Source: Kangiella sp. HZ709 (GTDB lineage Bacteria > Pseudomonadota > Gammaproteobacteria > Enterobacterales > Kangiellaceae). Taken from it: a DNA stretch of 64,000 nt. The position numbers and the translations under genes were made by a program. The stretch covers positions 186,001 to 250,000 of the forward strand of contig NZ_WKJC01000001.1 in NCBI RefSeq assembly GCF_009674675.1, given 5' to 3'. Under the pieces are notes generated by a model. That model searched no databases, was not told where the DNA came from, and saw nothing but the letters and a program-made list of their open reading frames with translations. Shown here piece by piece: positions 12,789 through 22,264 of the stretch. How positions within the stretch are numbered: position 1 is the stretch's first letter; every line of letters begins with the position of its first letter.

Positions 12789-13018
12789 ATTAATCACCAA
12801 TTATCAAAGAACAAGACGCCAGCAAACAAGCTAATCGTCGAATGCGCGCATTCTATCAAAAACTTCCTATAAGTTAAAAGTCTTTATTCTGCCTTTCTCC
12901 TCCTGCAACAAGTCACTAATCAACCCCTTAAATCTGTCATTAGCTTTAGTGCTAGGGTTATTAGTTAAGCTTTGATATGATCAGCATAACTTATTGATTC
13001 AGTTACTTAATCACGCAA

Positions 13019-13762
13019 ATGCTCGATCAAATTAAAATTATCTTATGCTTCACTAGCCATCCTGGAAACATTGGCGCGGCCGCGCGAGCTATGAAAACAA
13101 TGGGTTTAAGTCAATTAGTTTTGGTGAGCCCGAAAGATTTTCCATCTGAAGAAGCTTCTGCGCGATCTTCTGGTGCGCTGGATATTTTAGACAATGCAAT
13201 AGTGGTAGATTCGGTCGAAGAGGCGATTAAAGACTGTAAACTAGTGATAGGAACCAGTTCACGAAGTAGAGCGCTGCCTTGGCCTCTGGTTGAGCCGCGT
13301 GAAATGGTGCAAATCATTAACGAAAAACCGCAAGCAAGACCTGTTGCTATTTTGTTTGGTCGAGAAAGCGTAGGTTTATTAAATGAAGAGTTACAGCTTT
13401 GTAACTATCACGTTAATATTCCAGCTAATCCTGAGTATATGTCCTTAAATTTAGCTTCTGCGGTTCAAATTATAAGCTACGAGTTACGACTCCAATTTTT
13501 AAATGAAAGCCCTTTAAAAGAAGAAGCGTTTGAGCAAAAAGATTCAGAAACAACTGCAACATCTGAGCAAGTGGAAGGTCTTTATCAACATATAGAACAA
13601 ACGATGATGACTACTGATTTTTTTGATCCGGAAAATCCAAAACTGCTTTCTGCTAGAATGCGCAGGCTTTTTGCCAAAAGCCAATTAAATCAAGGCGAAG
13701 TGAATATACTTCGAGGGTTTTTGGCTTCAATAGAAAAATACATTAAACGCAAAACGTCTTGA
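13019..13762 (+). CDS. trmJ: tRNA Cm32/Um32 methyltransferase TrmJ
   Basis: This 247-aa SPOUT-class enzyme 2'-O-methylates position 32 of the tRNA anticodon loop using SAM. The N-terminal trefoil-knot domain shows the family blocks SHPGNIGAAARAMKTMGL, GTSSRSR, LFGRESVGL and the knot-forming MSLNLASAVQI. A helical C-terminal tail completes the 246-aa length of E. coli TrmJ. The order suhB (divergent)-trmJ-cysE is conserved. No good ribosome site precedes ATG 13019, so initiation may be weak. Confidence 0.95.
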   Translation: MLDQIKIILCFTSHPGNIGAAARAMKTMGLSQLVLVSPKDFPSEEASARSSGALDILDNAIVVDSVEEAIKDCKLVIGTSSRSRALPWPLVEPREMVQIINEKPQARPVAILFGRESVGLLNEELQLCNYHVNIPANPEYMSLNLASAVQIISYELRLQFLNESPLKEEAFEQKDSETTATSEQVEGLYQHIEQTMMTTDFFDPENPKLLSARMRRLFAKSQLNQGEVNILRGFLASIEKYIKRKTS

Positions 13763-13814
13763 TGTGACTTTCGCTATTTAGAGAGTCGCAATTAAAGAAT
13801 GGAACCATAACTGA

Positions 13815-14552
13815 ATGTTTGAACGAATTAAAGAAGATATCAAAAGTGTTTATCATCGTGATCCGTCGGCGAGAAATAACTTTGAAGTGCTAACACTTTA
13901 TCCTGGCTTGCATGCTATCTGGTGGTACCGCCTGACTAATAAGTTATGGCGTAAAAATTGGAAATGGCTTGCTCGCGCCATTATGACTTTTGCTCGCTTT
14001 TTAACGGGCATCGAAATTCACCCGGGAGCTACTATTGGTCGCCGCTTCTTTATCGATCATGGCTTAGGTGTTGTGATTGGAGAAACCGCGGAAATTGGCG
14101 ATGATTGCATGCTATACCATGGTGTAACTCTCGGCGGTACCAGTCTAGCTAAAGGCAAACGCCATCCAACTTTGAAAAACAATGTGGTGGTTGGTGCTGG
14201 AGCAAAAATTCTAGGCCCCGTTATTTTAAATGATAATGCCAAGGTGGGCGGCAATGCGGTGGTCGTTAAAGATGTCGCTGAAAATGCTACCGTCATTGGT
14301 ATCCCTGCTCGCGAAGCTTCTGAAACTGATCCTAAGGGCAAGCATAATTTCCAAGCTTTTGGTGTTACATCTGATCAAATTGATCCATTAGTGGTTGCTC
14401 TACAAAACATGTTTGAACACTCCAATGCTTTAGAGCATGAGTTAAAAGGTCTTAAAGACCAATTAAAAGAAAAGGGCATAGAAACTAAAGATATCGATAT
14501 ACCAGAGCTGGATTGTTCAGGTGTGTTGAATGGAGAGTCAGAAAAAAGTTAA
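13815..14552 (+). CDS. cysE: Serine O-acetyltransferase
   Basis: This 245-aa enzyme acetylates L-serine with acetyl-CoA, the first step of cysteine synthesis. A short helical N terminus ([20 protein letters not shown]) is followed by a left-handed beta-helix of hexapeptide repeats ([27 protein letters not shown] and onwards). The active-site DH pair is in FIDHGLGV and the HGVTLGG loop. The C-terminal tail ends in [13 protein letters not shown] and lacks the terminal Ile typical of CysK-binding CysE proteins. In some bacteria cysE lies just before iscR; here about 5 kb of unrelated genes intervene. Confidence 0.93.
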   Translation: MFERIKEDIKSVYHRDPSARNNFEVLTLYPGLHAIWWYRLTNKLWRKNWKWLARAIMTFARFLTGIEIHPGATIGRRFFIDHGLGVVIGETAEIGDDCMLYHGVTLGGTSLAKGKRHPTLKNNVVVGAGAKILGPVILNDNAKVGGNAVVVKDVAENATVIGIPAREASETDPKGKHNFQAFGVTSDQIDPLVVALQNMFEHSNALEHELKGLKDQLKEKGIETKDIDIPELDCSGVLNGESEKS

Positions 14553-14675
14553 GACTAGTGGAGTGACTCTATAGTAATTTCTGCGTGTTAAATCCATTGT
14601 TACAAACTAGCCCTAATTCTTTACAAGCTTGTTTTGTATGATGTATCTATGCATCAGAGAAGGGATAAATATTTA

Positions 14676-16151
14676 ATGAAAAATTCAGCCACCAAAATCT
14701 TTTTAATATTCCTTTGTATAGTATTTCCAATCCATATCGTATCAGCTAAAACAGCTTCATCATCAGCAGATCAATTGGAAGTGGAGTTCAAGACAAATGA
14801 AGTTCATGGGCTTTATAATTTCGTTCAAGGTATCGCAGGTGGTCCGGGCGGCACTTCTCCAACTTTGACAGAATTGTTTGAAGGCAGTGAATACAACAAC
14901 GATAAAAATCAAGCACTGATTGAACGTTATAGAAAGATCAATATTTCTTATGATTATGCGTTTTCAGAAGATGTGGCTCATAGACACAACAAGCGTCAAG
15001 TGACACAGCTTTTAGTGATGGCCTCTACCCAAGCATCGAATATTGATGACTTCACGCAACGTATCATGGGCTTGTTAACTAATTCTGATTTAATGGTATT
15101 AGTCGAGACTTTGAATGCTTTTAGGCCTATTTATAAAGAGTTAATTTGGGACAAGTCCCAGCCTCAACTTAAAAGAAATATTCAAATTCTAACTGAGCGC
15201 GCTAAAGAGGTAGACTTTGCAGGACGTTTCGCTAAGGCTTCCAAATTTTATAAAGCCAATTGGAAAGCTGAGATCCCATTTAAGGTTTATCTAGCACCGA
15301 TACCACAAAAGGGTGGTTTTACCACAGCCACCCCTCAGGGCAATATCATTTCTTATATTATTAGTGATTTTGATGATGCTGATGGAGTATTAGCGGTCGT
15401 GTTCCATGAATTGGCGCACCTGTTATACTCTAGTCAATCCATCGAGCTTCAAGCACAACTTGAAAAAAGTTTTTTAGAACACGACTCTTACCATAAAGCA
15501 CATTCTTACCAACTCTTGAATGAAGCTTTGGCGACGGCTATAGGTAATGGTTGGTTCTACAAAGAAACCAATGGGAGCTTAGATGCAAAAGATTGGTACC
15601 ACTCTAAATATATCAATCAACAGGCAAAAGCTATTTATCCCTTAGTAGAACAGTATCTTTTATCAGAAAAATCAATAGATGCTGATTTCGTTGACGACTA
15701 TATCGATCAATATGCCAAGAATTTTCCTAAAGGTTACTTACAGCCAGAAAGTTTTTTAGCCAACGTTTCCTTCTTAGCAGATAAAGATTTTCACGAACAC
15801 AATAAGTTGTTTCAGTTGTTTTTTGAGCACCAGCGAACTGTCAGAAGTTTAAATGTCCAAACCCCTTTCTTTAATGAAGAGGCCATGAGTAAGTTTAATG
15901 GCGCTATTAATGCCAAAATGATTCTTATCACTGACAAGCATAAAGAAAATTTTACTAAGTTCATCGAGTACTACCCAGGGTTAGAAAAAGCTAAGCTCCC
16001 TGATGGTGAGTTTGTTTTGCATAGTTTAATTCCAGATGGCACCATGTTATTGATAGTGAGTATTAATAGCTTGGACTCTTTTGGCAAAGCTATGAAAGCA
16101 CTTACCGATAAAGAAGTGTTGGATGAATATATTCGGATTATTGAACTTTAG
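14676..16151 (+). CDS. Exported HExxH metalloprotease-like protein
   Basis: This 491-aa protein starts with a signal peptide (MKNSATKIFLIFLCIVFPIH, cleavage after about VSA). A zinc-site motif HELAH lies at residues 244-248, and an NEALA segment 38 residues later puts a Glu (E283) where gluzincins hold their third zinc ligand. No family could be named with confidence. The start at 14676 fits the signal peptide; in-frame codons upstream (14634 TTG, 14649 ATG) would bury it behind a charged leader. It is the first gene of the accessory stretch between cysE and iscR. A peptidase role in the periplasm or outside the cell is inference from the zinc motif. Confidence 0.65.
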   Translation: MKNSATKIFLIFLCIVFPIHIVSAKTASSSADQLEVEFKTNEVHGLYNFVQGIAGGPGGTSPTLTELFEGSEYNNDKNQALIERYRKINISYDYAFSEDVAHRHNKRQVTQLLVMASTQASNIDDFTQRIMGLLTNSDLMVLVETLNAFRPIYKELIWDKSQPQLKRNIQILTERAKEVDFAGRFAKASKFYKANWKAEIPFKVYLAPIPQKGGFTTATPQGNIISYIISDFDDADGVLAVVFHELAHLLYSSQSIELQAQLEKSFLEHDSYHKAHSYQLLNEALATAIGNGWFYKETNGSLDAKDWYHSKYINQQAKAIYPLVEQYLLSEKSIDADFVDDYIDQYAKNFPKGYLQPESFLANVSFLADKDFHEHNKLFQLFFEHQRTVRSLNVQTPFFNEEAMSKFNGAINAKMILITDKHKENFTKFIEYYPGLEKAKLPDGEFVLHSLIPDGTMLLIVSINSLDSFGKAMKALTDKEVLDEYIRIIEL

Positions 16152-16267
16152 CATGGGCTTTCTTAACTGGTTACCTGTAACCTGTTTTTAACCTAGGGTT
16201 AATCAAGCTGTCATATTGCATCATTACTATAAATTTACTTTAATAAATTCTTGTTAAGAGGAATAAC

Positions 16268-17533
16268 ATGAAATCTGTAAATTTATTCGCAATAGGACTT
16301 GGTATTTTAATTTCTGCAAATACAGCGTCGGCCTCCATTGCGATAGTGTCTAATGGAAATGATAATGGTGCGGGTTCATTAAGAGCGGCTTTAGAAAGTG
16401 GTGCCAATGTCATTCGTATTAATCCCAAAGTGCAAATGATCAACCTTACTCAGCCTTTGAGTTATGAGAACCCGTATAAACTACACATTGTTGGTAAGGG
16501 TCAAACGATCAATGCCATGGCGTTAGAGCCTAACGCTGATATTTTAAGTATCAACGGAGCAGGGGATTTATTGATTTCAAATCTGAAATTTATCGGTAGT
16601 TACGATACTGTTAATCAAAACCCTGCGCTTCCAGTCAGCGGCAAGGGCATTGAAATCAATGTTCCTGCGAATGCTACTGGCTCTGTTAATGTCGAGTTTA
16701 AGAATATATTTTTAACCAAAGTTGGACATCATGGTATCCATATTTCTGATTGCAGTTTTGGTGATGATTGTGGCGGTGGTAGCGGTGGCGGCGGCAATGG
16801 CTCTGCTGCTTCTGTAAAAGTGAAGATCATTAATAGTGAAATTAATAATGTTGGTTTCGGTCGCGCGGATGCTGATGGCGTTAGAGTCGATGAACGCGGT
16901 TTAGGTAATATCTATTTCACCGCAAAAGATTCTACTTTTACCAATGTTGGCGCGGACGGTGTGGAACTAGATGAAGGTAACCAAGGCGATGTCATTAGTA
17001 ATGTCAGCGGCAGTTTGTTTATTCGAAATGGTGAATATTGCAACCTAGTTGAGAATTTTGCAGGCGGTCCTTGCGATGATGATGGTGACCGAGATGTCGA
17101 TGATGGTTTTGATATTGATGAAGCGGGTGATGGTAATTTAATTAGTCGCGTGACCAATAGCCAAGTCAATAACAACTTCGACGAAGGTTTGGATTTCGAC
17201 GAAGAAGATAATGGCAACTTAAAATCTATCGTCGTTGATACGGTTGGGTTTGGAAATCAGGACGAAGCTTTCAAAATGTCTGAAGAAGGTAATGGCCATT
17301 TGAATGTAAGGCTCAAGAAAATATCTACTTTCGACAATAATGGCTCTAAAGAGGGCATCGAATTGGAAGAGGCCGATGCGGGCAACGTCGATGTCCAAGT
17401 TAGCAAAAGCTTAATGATTGGTGGCGACGATGAGTTACTAAAAATTGAGCAAGAAGATGCAGGTAAAGGAAAAGTCAAAATCAGTAACTCCACTTTAGGC
17501 GGATTAGACTTGAAGAATATTGAGCAAAAATAA
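16268..17533 (+). CDS. Secreted acidic beta-helix repeat protein
   Basis: This 421-aa protein has a signal peptide (cleavage near NTASA). A parallel beta-helix N-terminal cap follows (NGNDNGAGSLRAAL, as in CSLREA/pectate-lyase-like proteins). From about residue 195 to the end it is built of 26-28-residue coils. Each reads roughly DG/DE-x-hydrophobic-x-hydrophobic-D/E-E-x-x-x-G-N-hydrophobic-x-x-x-hydrophobic. I count about seven, one interrupted by a Cys-flanked DDDGDRDVDD insert resembling a calcium loop. A glycine-rich GGGSGGGGNG patch sits near residue 175. It is strikingly acidic. A calcium- or surface-binding extracellular protein is plausible but unproven. AGAGGAATAAC before ATG 16268 is the ribosome site. 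Confidence 0.7.
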   Translation: MKSVNLFAIGLGILISANTASASIAIVSNGNDNGAGSLRAALESGANVIRINPKVQMINLTQPLSYENPYKLHIVGKGQTINAMALEPNADILSINGAGDLLISNLKFIGSYDTVNQNPALPVSGKGIEINVPANATGSVNVEFKNIFLTKVGHHGIHISDCSFGDDCGGGSGGGGNGSAASVKVKIINSEINNVGFGRADADGVRVDERGLGNIYFTAKDSTFTNVGADGVELDEGNQGDVISNVSGSLFIRNGEYCNLVENFAGGPCDDDGDRDVDDGFDIDEAGDGNLISRVTNSQVNNNFDEGLDFDEEDNGNLKSIVVDTVGFGNQDEAFKMSEEGNGHLNVRLKKISTFDNNGSKEGIELEEADAGNVDVQVSKSLMIGGDDELLKIEQEDAGKGKVKISNSTLGGLDLKNIEQK

Positions 17534-17566
17534 TTTAGCGCCTTTATAAAATATGTTTTATATTCA

Positions 17567-17595
17567 CTAGCCTTAGTTTTACTAAGGCTAGTTTT
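17567..17595 (+). terminator. Terminator after the beta-helix gene
   Basis: CTAGCCTTAG and CTAAGGCTAG form a perfect 10-bp stem with a 5-base loop, followed by TTTT-A-TTTA. It begins 34 bases after the stop codon. Confidence 0.85.
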
Positions 17596-17773
17596 ATTTA
17601 TAATATCTTCTCTAAGATTATCGTTCGAATATGCTATTCCCCAGAGCTTAGCTAATTTTTACAGTAACTATTACAAATTTCTGCCAAAGAATCACCTTGT
17701 TACAAAAGCTAACTAAATTTTAGCTCTTATATGAGTACAATAACTCCAACCCTGATTAATAAAAAATCTAAAC

Positions 17774-18895
17774 ATGCACTTTATATTTAAATTCCTTATT
17801 GGTTTTGTTGTTGTTGCCTTGGTAATAGTTATTATTGGACTTGTTATTTTAAAGTATGTAACACCTGATAAATTAAAGTTGCCAAAAGGTGCAACCAGGG
17901 ATGAAAAAGTTGCAATGCTAGATGAATGGTTAAACAATCTTCACTCAACCAATCAATTCAATGGCTCTGTTTTAATAGCTAGAGATGGAGATATAATTCT
18001 TAATAAATCATACGGGTATGCAGATTTAGCAAAGAAACAGCCCCTCAGTCAACAATCATCTTTTAACTTAGCTTCATTATCCAAGCCTTTTACAGCACTA
18101 GGGGTATTGATGTTAGTTGAAGAAGGTAAGCTTACATTAGATGAGTCAGTGGTTACCTATTTGCCATCGATAAATTATCCCCAAATAACCATAAGGCATT
18201 TACTCAATCATAATTCTGGTTTACCTGATTATATGGAGCTTGCCAGTCAACACTGGGAAGATAAAAATGTAGTTTTTAAGAGCTCAGATTTATTGGATTT
18301 ATATAGTCAACATCAGCCTGAGCTACTTTTTAAACCTGGTGATAAGCACAAATATAGCAATACCGGTTACGTGGTTTTAGCGGCCTTAATTGAAGAGGTT
18401 TCAGGAATGTCATTTGAAGATTATATGGATAAAAAGGTATTTATCCCCGTAGGTATGAATGATACTTCGGTGTTTAATTTGTTGTCGGACGAAAACAAAC
18501 TCGAAAACAGAGTATGGGGAACTGATGGTGAAGAGCTAAACGATCTTATGTATTTAGATGGGGTGGCTGGCGATGGTGGGATTTATTCTACTACCCATGA
18601 TTTATTAAAATGGACTATAGCTTTAGATAGCGAAAAGCTTATTTCTAAAGAGTTACTAGAAGAGGCTTATTCTCCAGGAAAGCTTAATTCTGGTAAAAGT
18701 ACCGATTACGGATTTGGCTGGATTGTAGAAGATAAAAATGTCTATTGGCACAATGGGGGTTGGGTAGGCTTTTCTAGTCTATTGAGAAAAGATTTAAACA
18801 CTGATTCCACGGTGATATTTTTAGACAGCGGCTCAAATTCACTGTCATCATTATACATTGAAGGAACTCTTGTAAAATTTATAAAAAAATTCTAA
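17774..18895 (+). CDS. Beta-lactamase-fold serine hydrolase (class C/esterase type)
   Basis: This 373-aa protein has one N-terminal membrane helix (residues 3-27) anchoring a periplasmic beta-lactamase/D-Ala-D-Ala peptidase fold. The nucleophile motif SxxK is S101-L-S-K104, the second motif YSN is 194-196, and the third is HNGG near residue 328 in place of KTG. That HxG form is common in esterases and D-aminopeptidases of this superfamily, so antibiotic hydrolysis is not implied. The substrate is unknown. The gene lies alone between a terminator and a convergent VF530 gene. Confidence 0.82.
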   Translation: MHFIFKFLIGFVVVALVIVIIGLVILKYVTPDKLKLPKGATRDEKVAMLDEWLNNLHSTNQFNGSVLIARDGDIILNKSYGYADLAKKQPLSQQSSFNLASLSKPFTALGVLMLVEEGKLTLDESVVTYLPSINYPQITIRHLLNHNSGLPDYMELASQHWEDKNVVFKSSDLLDLYSQHQPELLFKPGDKHKYSNTGYVVLAALIEEVSGMSFEDYMDKKVFIPVGMNDTSVFNLLSDENKLENRVWGTDGEELNDLMYLDGVAGDGGIYSTTHDLLKWTIALDSEKLISKELLEEAYSPGKLNSGKSTDYGFGWIVEDKNVYWHNGGWVGFSSLLRKDLNTDSTVIFLDSGSNSLSSLYIEGTLVKFIKKF

Positions 18896-18927
18896 CAGTG
18901 ATTAATTTATGCACAGTTATATGATCT

Positions 18928-19398
18928 TTAGTTTTTGTGTTGATACTTGGCCCAAGGGTTGTTTTTTTGCCCTGAGCTATTTTTTATCTGGCTTAGAGTT
19001 TTCTTCTTAATGGCGGGGCTTTTGTCAAATTCAGCAGCTTTTTGAGCGTTTTGTTCGCGAAAGAGTTCGGCGTCTTCTAGCGTTAATTCTATTGGTTCGC
19101 CGGGTATTTGATCATCTGGAATGATGCGATCTCTTGGAGGTACTTGCTGTTGCTTGTATGAAGGACTTGGTAAATTTTTATATTGATATAAATAAAACCC
19201 TTCGACCTTTTCACGAGCCCACTCTGTCTTTTTTAGGAAGTTAACGCTAGAAGGGATGCTTGGATTCGACTTAAAACAATTAAGATTTAAATAGGCGTGA
19301 AGTATCTCATAGCCGTAATGCTCAACAATTTCGGTGATTAACTGCTTAAGACCGACGCCATTGAGAGGGTTGCTTTTATAATTAAGTTCGTTATCCAA
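18928..19398 (-). CDS. VF530 (DUF2132) domain DNA-binding-like protein
   Basis: This 156-aa protein begins with the VF530 domain: NPLNGVGLKQLITEIVEHYG, then NCFKSNPSIPSSVNFL and KTEWAREKVE. The domain covers about residues 8-72 and is a small helical fold proposed to bind DNA. The remainder is charged, proline-rich and probably disordered. The start is a TTG (19398) with a poor ribosome site; no ATG precedes the domain, so TTG is the best available choice. The function is unknown. It is convergent with the serine hydrolase and divergent from iscR. Confidence 0.78.
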   Translation of the reverse strand: MDNELNYKSNPLNGVGLKQLITEIVEHYGYEILHAYLNLNCFKSNPSIPSSVNFLKKTEWAREKVEGFYLYQYKNLPSPSYKQQQVPPRDRIIPDDQIPGEPIELTLEDAELFREQNAQKAAEFDKSPAIKKKTLSQIKNSSGQKNNPWAKYQHKN

Positions 19399-19607
19399 AG
19401 AAATAGCCTGATTTGTAGTTTTAGAATGATATTTGCGGATATTGTATCAAAGTAAAGACCGAGAGTATCTATAAAGCTTTTTGTAGAGTGGGAAGTGATC
19501 TTACTAAATATTATCGAGCTATTGTAAATCGTTTTTATCAATTCTAATTTCAGCCTCACTCAGTAGGGCCGCACGTAATTAAAGGTTAGAAAACAATCCA
19601 CTCTATA

Positions 19608-19632
19608 AATCTTGACTAAATTAGTCGGAATT
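19608..19632 (+). promoter_or_regulatory. IscR type-1 operator
   Basis: The 25 bases AATCTTGACTAAATTAGTCG followed by GAATT fit the published E. coli type-1 IscR consensus (ATASYYGACTRWWWYAGTCRRSTAT, from memory) at nearly every position of the GACT-N5-AGTC core. It overlaps the -35 box and spacer of the isc promoter, the geometry used by [2Fe-2S]-IscR to repress its own operon. Homeostatic feedback on Fe-S supply is therefore very likely. Confidence 0.8.
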
Positions 19633-19640
19633 GAGATAAT
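19612..19640 (+). promoter_or_regulatory. sigma70 promoter of the isc operon
   Basis: TTGACT and GATAAT are separated by exactly 17 bases. The predicted transcription start is near 19647, about 50 bases before iscR. The IscR site lies on top of the -35 box. In the rest of the 297-base gap 19399-19695 I see no gene. Confidence 0.85.
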
Positions 19641-19695
19641 TTGTCTATTGAAACGCCCCTTAATTTAGTTTTTGTAACCTGAAAGACATCTAATC

Positions 19696-20175
19696 ATGAA
19701 ATTAAGTACAAAAGGCCGTTATGCGGTGACAGCGATGCTTGATTTGGCACTTCATTCTGGAAGTGGGCCTATTAGTTTGTCTGAGATTTCGGGACGCCAA
19801 GATATTTCCTTATCTTACTTAGAACAGCTGTTTTCTAAGTTGCGCAAAGCGAATTTAGTCGATAGTATTCGCGGCCCTGGTGGCGGTTATGAGCTGCAAC
19901 GTCCGTCCAATAGAATTACTATTGTTGATGTGGTTTTGGCAGTCGATGAGCCGATTGATGCGACTCGTTGTAAAGGTAAGGGCGGTTGTCAGGATGGTGA
20001 GCATTGTTTGTCTCATCAGTTATGGGCGGAATTATCCGACCAAATTTATCAGTTTTTAAGTGGCATTAGTCTTGAACAAGTCGTTGAGCGCCGTTTCGTA
20101 AAGAAAGTCGCGGGAAGACAAGATGCTGCGAACGAGATGAAAATTAGCGAAGAAGAGTTGATTTTCTTAAGTTGA
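19696..20175 (+). CDS. iscR: Fe-S cluster assembly regulator IscR
   Basis: This 159-aa Rrf2-family repressor senses Fe-S cluster status. The N-terminal winged helix ([20 protein letters not shown]) binds DNA. Cluster ligands C92, C98 and C104 sit in [14 protein letters not shown], with H107 in SHQLW as the probable fourth ligand, exactly the E. coli spacing. It is first in the iscRSUA-hscBA-fdx operon and has an operator for itself upstream. Confidence 0.97.
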   Translation: MKLSTKGRYAVTAMLDLALHSGSGPISLSEISGRQDISLSYLEQLFSKLRKANLVDSIRGPGGGYELQRPSNRITIVDVVLAVDEPIDATRCKGKGGCQDGEHCLSHQLWAELSDQIYQFLSGISLEQVVERRFVKKVAGRQDAANEMKISEEELIFLS

Positions 20176-20205
20176 ATTTATTCTATTTAAAGTGAAGAGA
20201 AGAAA

Positions 20206-21420
20206 ATGAAGTTACCCATCTATTTTGATTATGCTGCTACTACGCCAATTGATCCGCGAGTTGTAGAGAAGATGGTTCAGTTTATGGGCGTCGAAGGGAT
20301 TTATGGTAATCCTGCATCGCGTTCGCATAAATTCGGTTGGGCGGCAGAAGAAGCTGTGGATGATGCGCGTGCGCATGTTGCCGATCTTATTAATGCTGAT
20401 CCACGTGAAATCGTTTGGACTTCGGGCGCAACTGAATCAAACAATTTGGCGATTAAAGGCGTAGCTCATTTCTATCACAAGAAAGGTAAGCACATCATTA
20501 CCGTAAAAACTGAACATAAGGCGGTTTTAGATACGGCCCGTCAGCTTGAGCGTGAAGGTTATGAAGTTACCTATATGGATGTGCAAGAAGATGGTTTGTT
20601 GGATTTAGCAGCTTTGGAAGCTGCTATGCGTGAGGATACAGTTTTAGTGAGTGTGATGCATGTAAACAATGAAACTGGCGTTGTTCAAGATATAGATGCG
20701 ATAGGCGAAATGTGTCGCTCTCGCAAAATCATGTTTCATGTAGATGCTGCACAATCGGCGGGTAAGCTGCCAATTGATATTACTAAGACCAAAGTCGATT
20801 TATTATCTATGTCTGGTCATAAAATGTATGGGCCAAAAGGCATTGGTACTTTATATGTTCGTCGTAAGCCACGCGTTCGCCTAGAAGCGCAAATGCATGG
20901 TGGCGGTCATGAGCGTGGTATGCGTTCCGGTACTCTAGCGACCCACCAAATTGTTGGCATGGGTGAAGCTGCTCGTATCGCTAAGTTGGATATGGAAAAA
21001 GATAATGCGCGTATTATTAAATTACGCGAGCGTTTATGGAATGGCGTGAAAGATATGGAAGAAGTCTATCTTAATGGCCATGAAACTCAGCGCGTAGCGG
21101 GTATTATCAACATCAGCTTTAACTTTGTTGAAGGTGAGTCCCTTATCATGGCATTGAAGGATTTAGCGGTTTCTTCTGGCTCGGCTTGTACTTCAGCCAG
21201 TTTGGAACCATCTTATGTATTAAGAGCATTAGGTCGAGACGATGAATTAGCGCACAGCTCGATTCGTTTCACCATTGGCCGTTTCACTACTGAAGAAGAA
21301 GTGGATTACGCCCTAACACAAATTAACGACGGCATCGGCCGTTTACGTGAGTTGTCTCCGCTTTGGGATATGTACAAAGACGGAATCGACTTGTCACAAG
21401 TTGAGTGGACAGCTCATTAA
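20206..21420 (+). CDS. iscS: Cysteine desulfurase IscS
   Basis: This 404-aa PLP enzyme takes sulfur from L-cysteine as a persulfide and gives it to IscU, tRNA thiolation enzymes and others. The PLP Lys lies in [12 protein letters not shown], the mobile-loop active Cys in [13 protein letters not shown]. The length is identical to E. coli IscS. It is transcribed 30 bases after iscR, with an AGTGAAGAGAAG ribosome site. Confidence 0.97.
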   Translation: MKLPIYFDYAATTPIDPRVVEKMVQFMGVEGIYGNPASRSHKFGWAAEEAVDDARAHVADLINADPREIVWTSGATESNNLAIKGVAHFYHKKGKHIITVKTEHKAVLDTARQLEREGYEVTYMDVQEDGLLDLAALEAAMREDTVLVSVMHVNNETGVVQDIDAIGEMCRSRKIMFHVDAAQSAGKLPIDITKTKVDLLSMSGHKMYGPKGIGTLYVRRKPRVRLEAQMHGGGHERGMRSGTLATHQIVGMGEAARIAKLDMEKDNARIIKLRERLWNGVKDMEEVYLNGHETQRVAGIINISFNFVEGESLIMALKDLAVSSGSACTSASLEPSYVLRALGRDDELAHSSIRFTIGRFTTEEEVDYALTQINDGIGRLRELSPLWDMYKDGIDLSQVEWTAH

Positions 21421-21451
21421 TCAGTTCTTGTAAAAGAACAGGAGAAATATT

Positions 21452-21835
21452 ATGGCTTATAGCGAAAAAGTAATTGACCATTATGAAAACCCACGCAACG
21501 TTGGTTCTTTCGATAAGGAAGAAGAGGGCGTTGGTACTGGTATGGTTGGCGCGCCTGCTTGTGGCGACGTGATGAAGTTGCAAATTAAAGTAAGCGAAGA
21601 TGGCATTATCCAAGATGCAAAATTTAAAACTTACGGTTGTGGTTCTGCGATTGCCTCCAGCTCATTGATTACTGAATGGGTAAAAGGTAAAAGTGTCGAT
21701 GAAGCGCAAGCAATTAAAAATACCGACATTGCTGAGGAGCTTGCATTACCACCAGTGAAAATTCATTGCTCAGTGTTAGCGGAAGATGCGATTAAAGCTG
21801 CTGTTTCAGATTATAAAGAAAAGAACGTTAAGTAA
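21452..21835 (+). CDS. iscU: Fe-S cluster scaffold IscU
   Basis: This 127-aa scaffold builds [2Fe-2S] clusters. Three cluster cysteines are present (GAPACGDVM, YGCGSAIA, KIHCSVLAE), with the conserved Asp next to the first. The LPPVKIHCS segment is the HscA recognition site (LPPVK). It is next to iscS and iscA in the operon. Confidence 0.97.
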   Translation: MAYSEKVIDHYENPRNVGSFDKEEEGVGTGMVGAPACGDVMKLQIKVSEDGIIQDAKFKTYGCGSAIASSSLITEWVKGKSVDEAQAIKNTDIAEELALPPVKIHCSVLAEDAIKAAVSDYKEKNVK

Positions 21836-21859
21836 TCGAAATCGAATAAAGAGTAACTT

Positions 21860-22183
21860 ATGGCAATTACTTTATCAGAAGCCGCCGCAGAGCGGGTAAA
21901 AAGCTTTTTGGCTAGTCGTGGCAAAGGTTTAGGCTTGCGTTTAGGTGTGACCACAACTGGCTGCTCGGGATTGGCTTATGTACTTGAGTTTGTTGATGAG
22001 CTAACAGAAGGCGATAAAGTTTATGAAGATAAAGGCATAAAAATTATCGTTGATGCCAAAAGCCAAGTGTATTTAGATGGTACTCATTTGGAGTTTAAGA
22101 AAGAAGGCTTGAATGAGGGTTTTGAATTCACCAATCCTAACGTGAAAGGTGAGTGCGGTTGCGGCGAGAGTTTTACAGTTTAG
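21860..22183 (+). CDS. iscA: A-type Fe-S carrier IscA
   Basis: This 107-aa carrier has the three A-type cysteines: one in [10 protein letters not shown] and the pair in GECGCGESF near the C terminus. It receives clusters from IscU or iron and hands them to apoproteins. It is the fourth gene of the isc operon, 24 bases after iscU. Confidence 0.96.
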   Translation: MAITLSEAAAERVKSFLASRGKGLGLRLGVTTTGCSGLAYVLEFVDELTEGDKVYEDKGIKIIVDAKSQVYLDGTHLEFKKEGLNEGFEFTNPNVKGECGCGESFTV

Positions 22184-22264
22184 CTGCTAAAATTTGCGAT
22201 TGCGCGGCAGAATTTTTTTTAGCTAAATAGATTGTGCGCTTGATAAATAATTTAAGAGGCTGAT

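Noticed and set aside
16912-17493. Two antisense Ser/Pro-rich open frames under the beta-helix gene
   Set aside because: They mirror the repeated acidic codons (GAT/GAA read as ATC/TTC/TCA) and have no independent support.
17774-18895. A true class C antibiotic-resistance beta-lactamase
   Set aside because: The third motif is HNGG rather than KTG and the protein is anchored by a membrane helix; a peptidase or esterase is as likely, so no resistance role is claimed.
19338-19559. A 73-codon minus-strand frame before the VF530 gene
   Set aside because: Overlaps the start of the VF530 coding sequence in another frame; AT-rich hydrophobic composition without motif.
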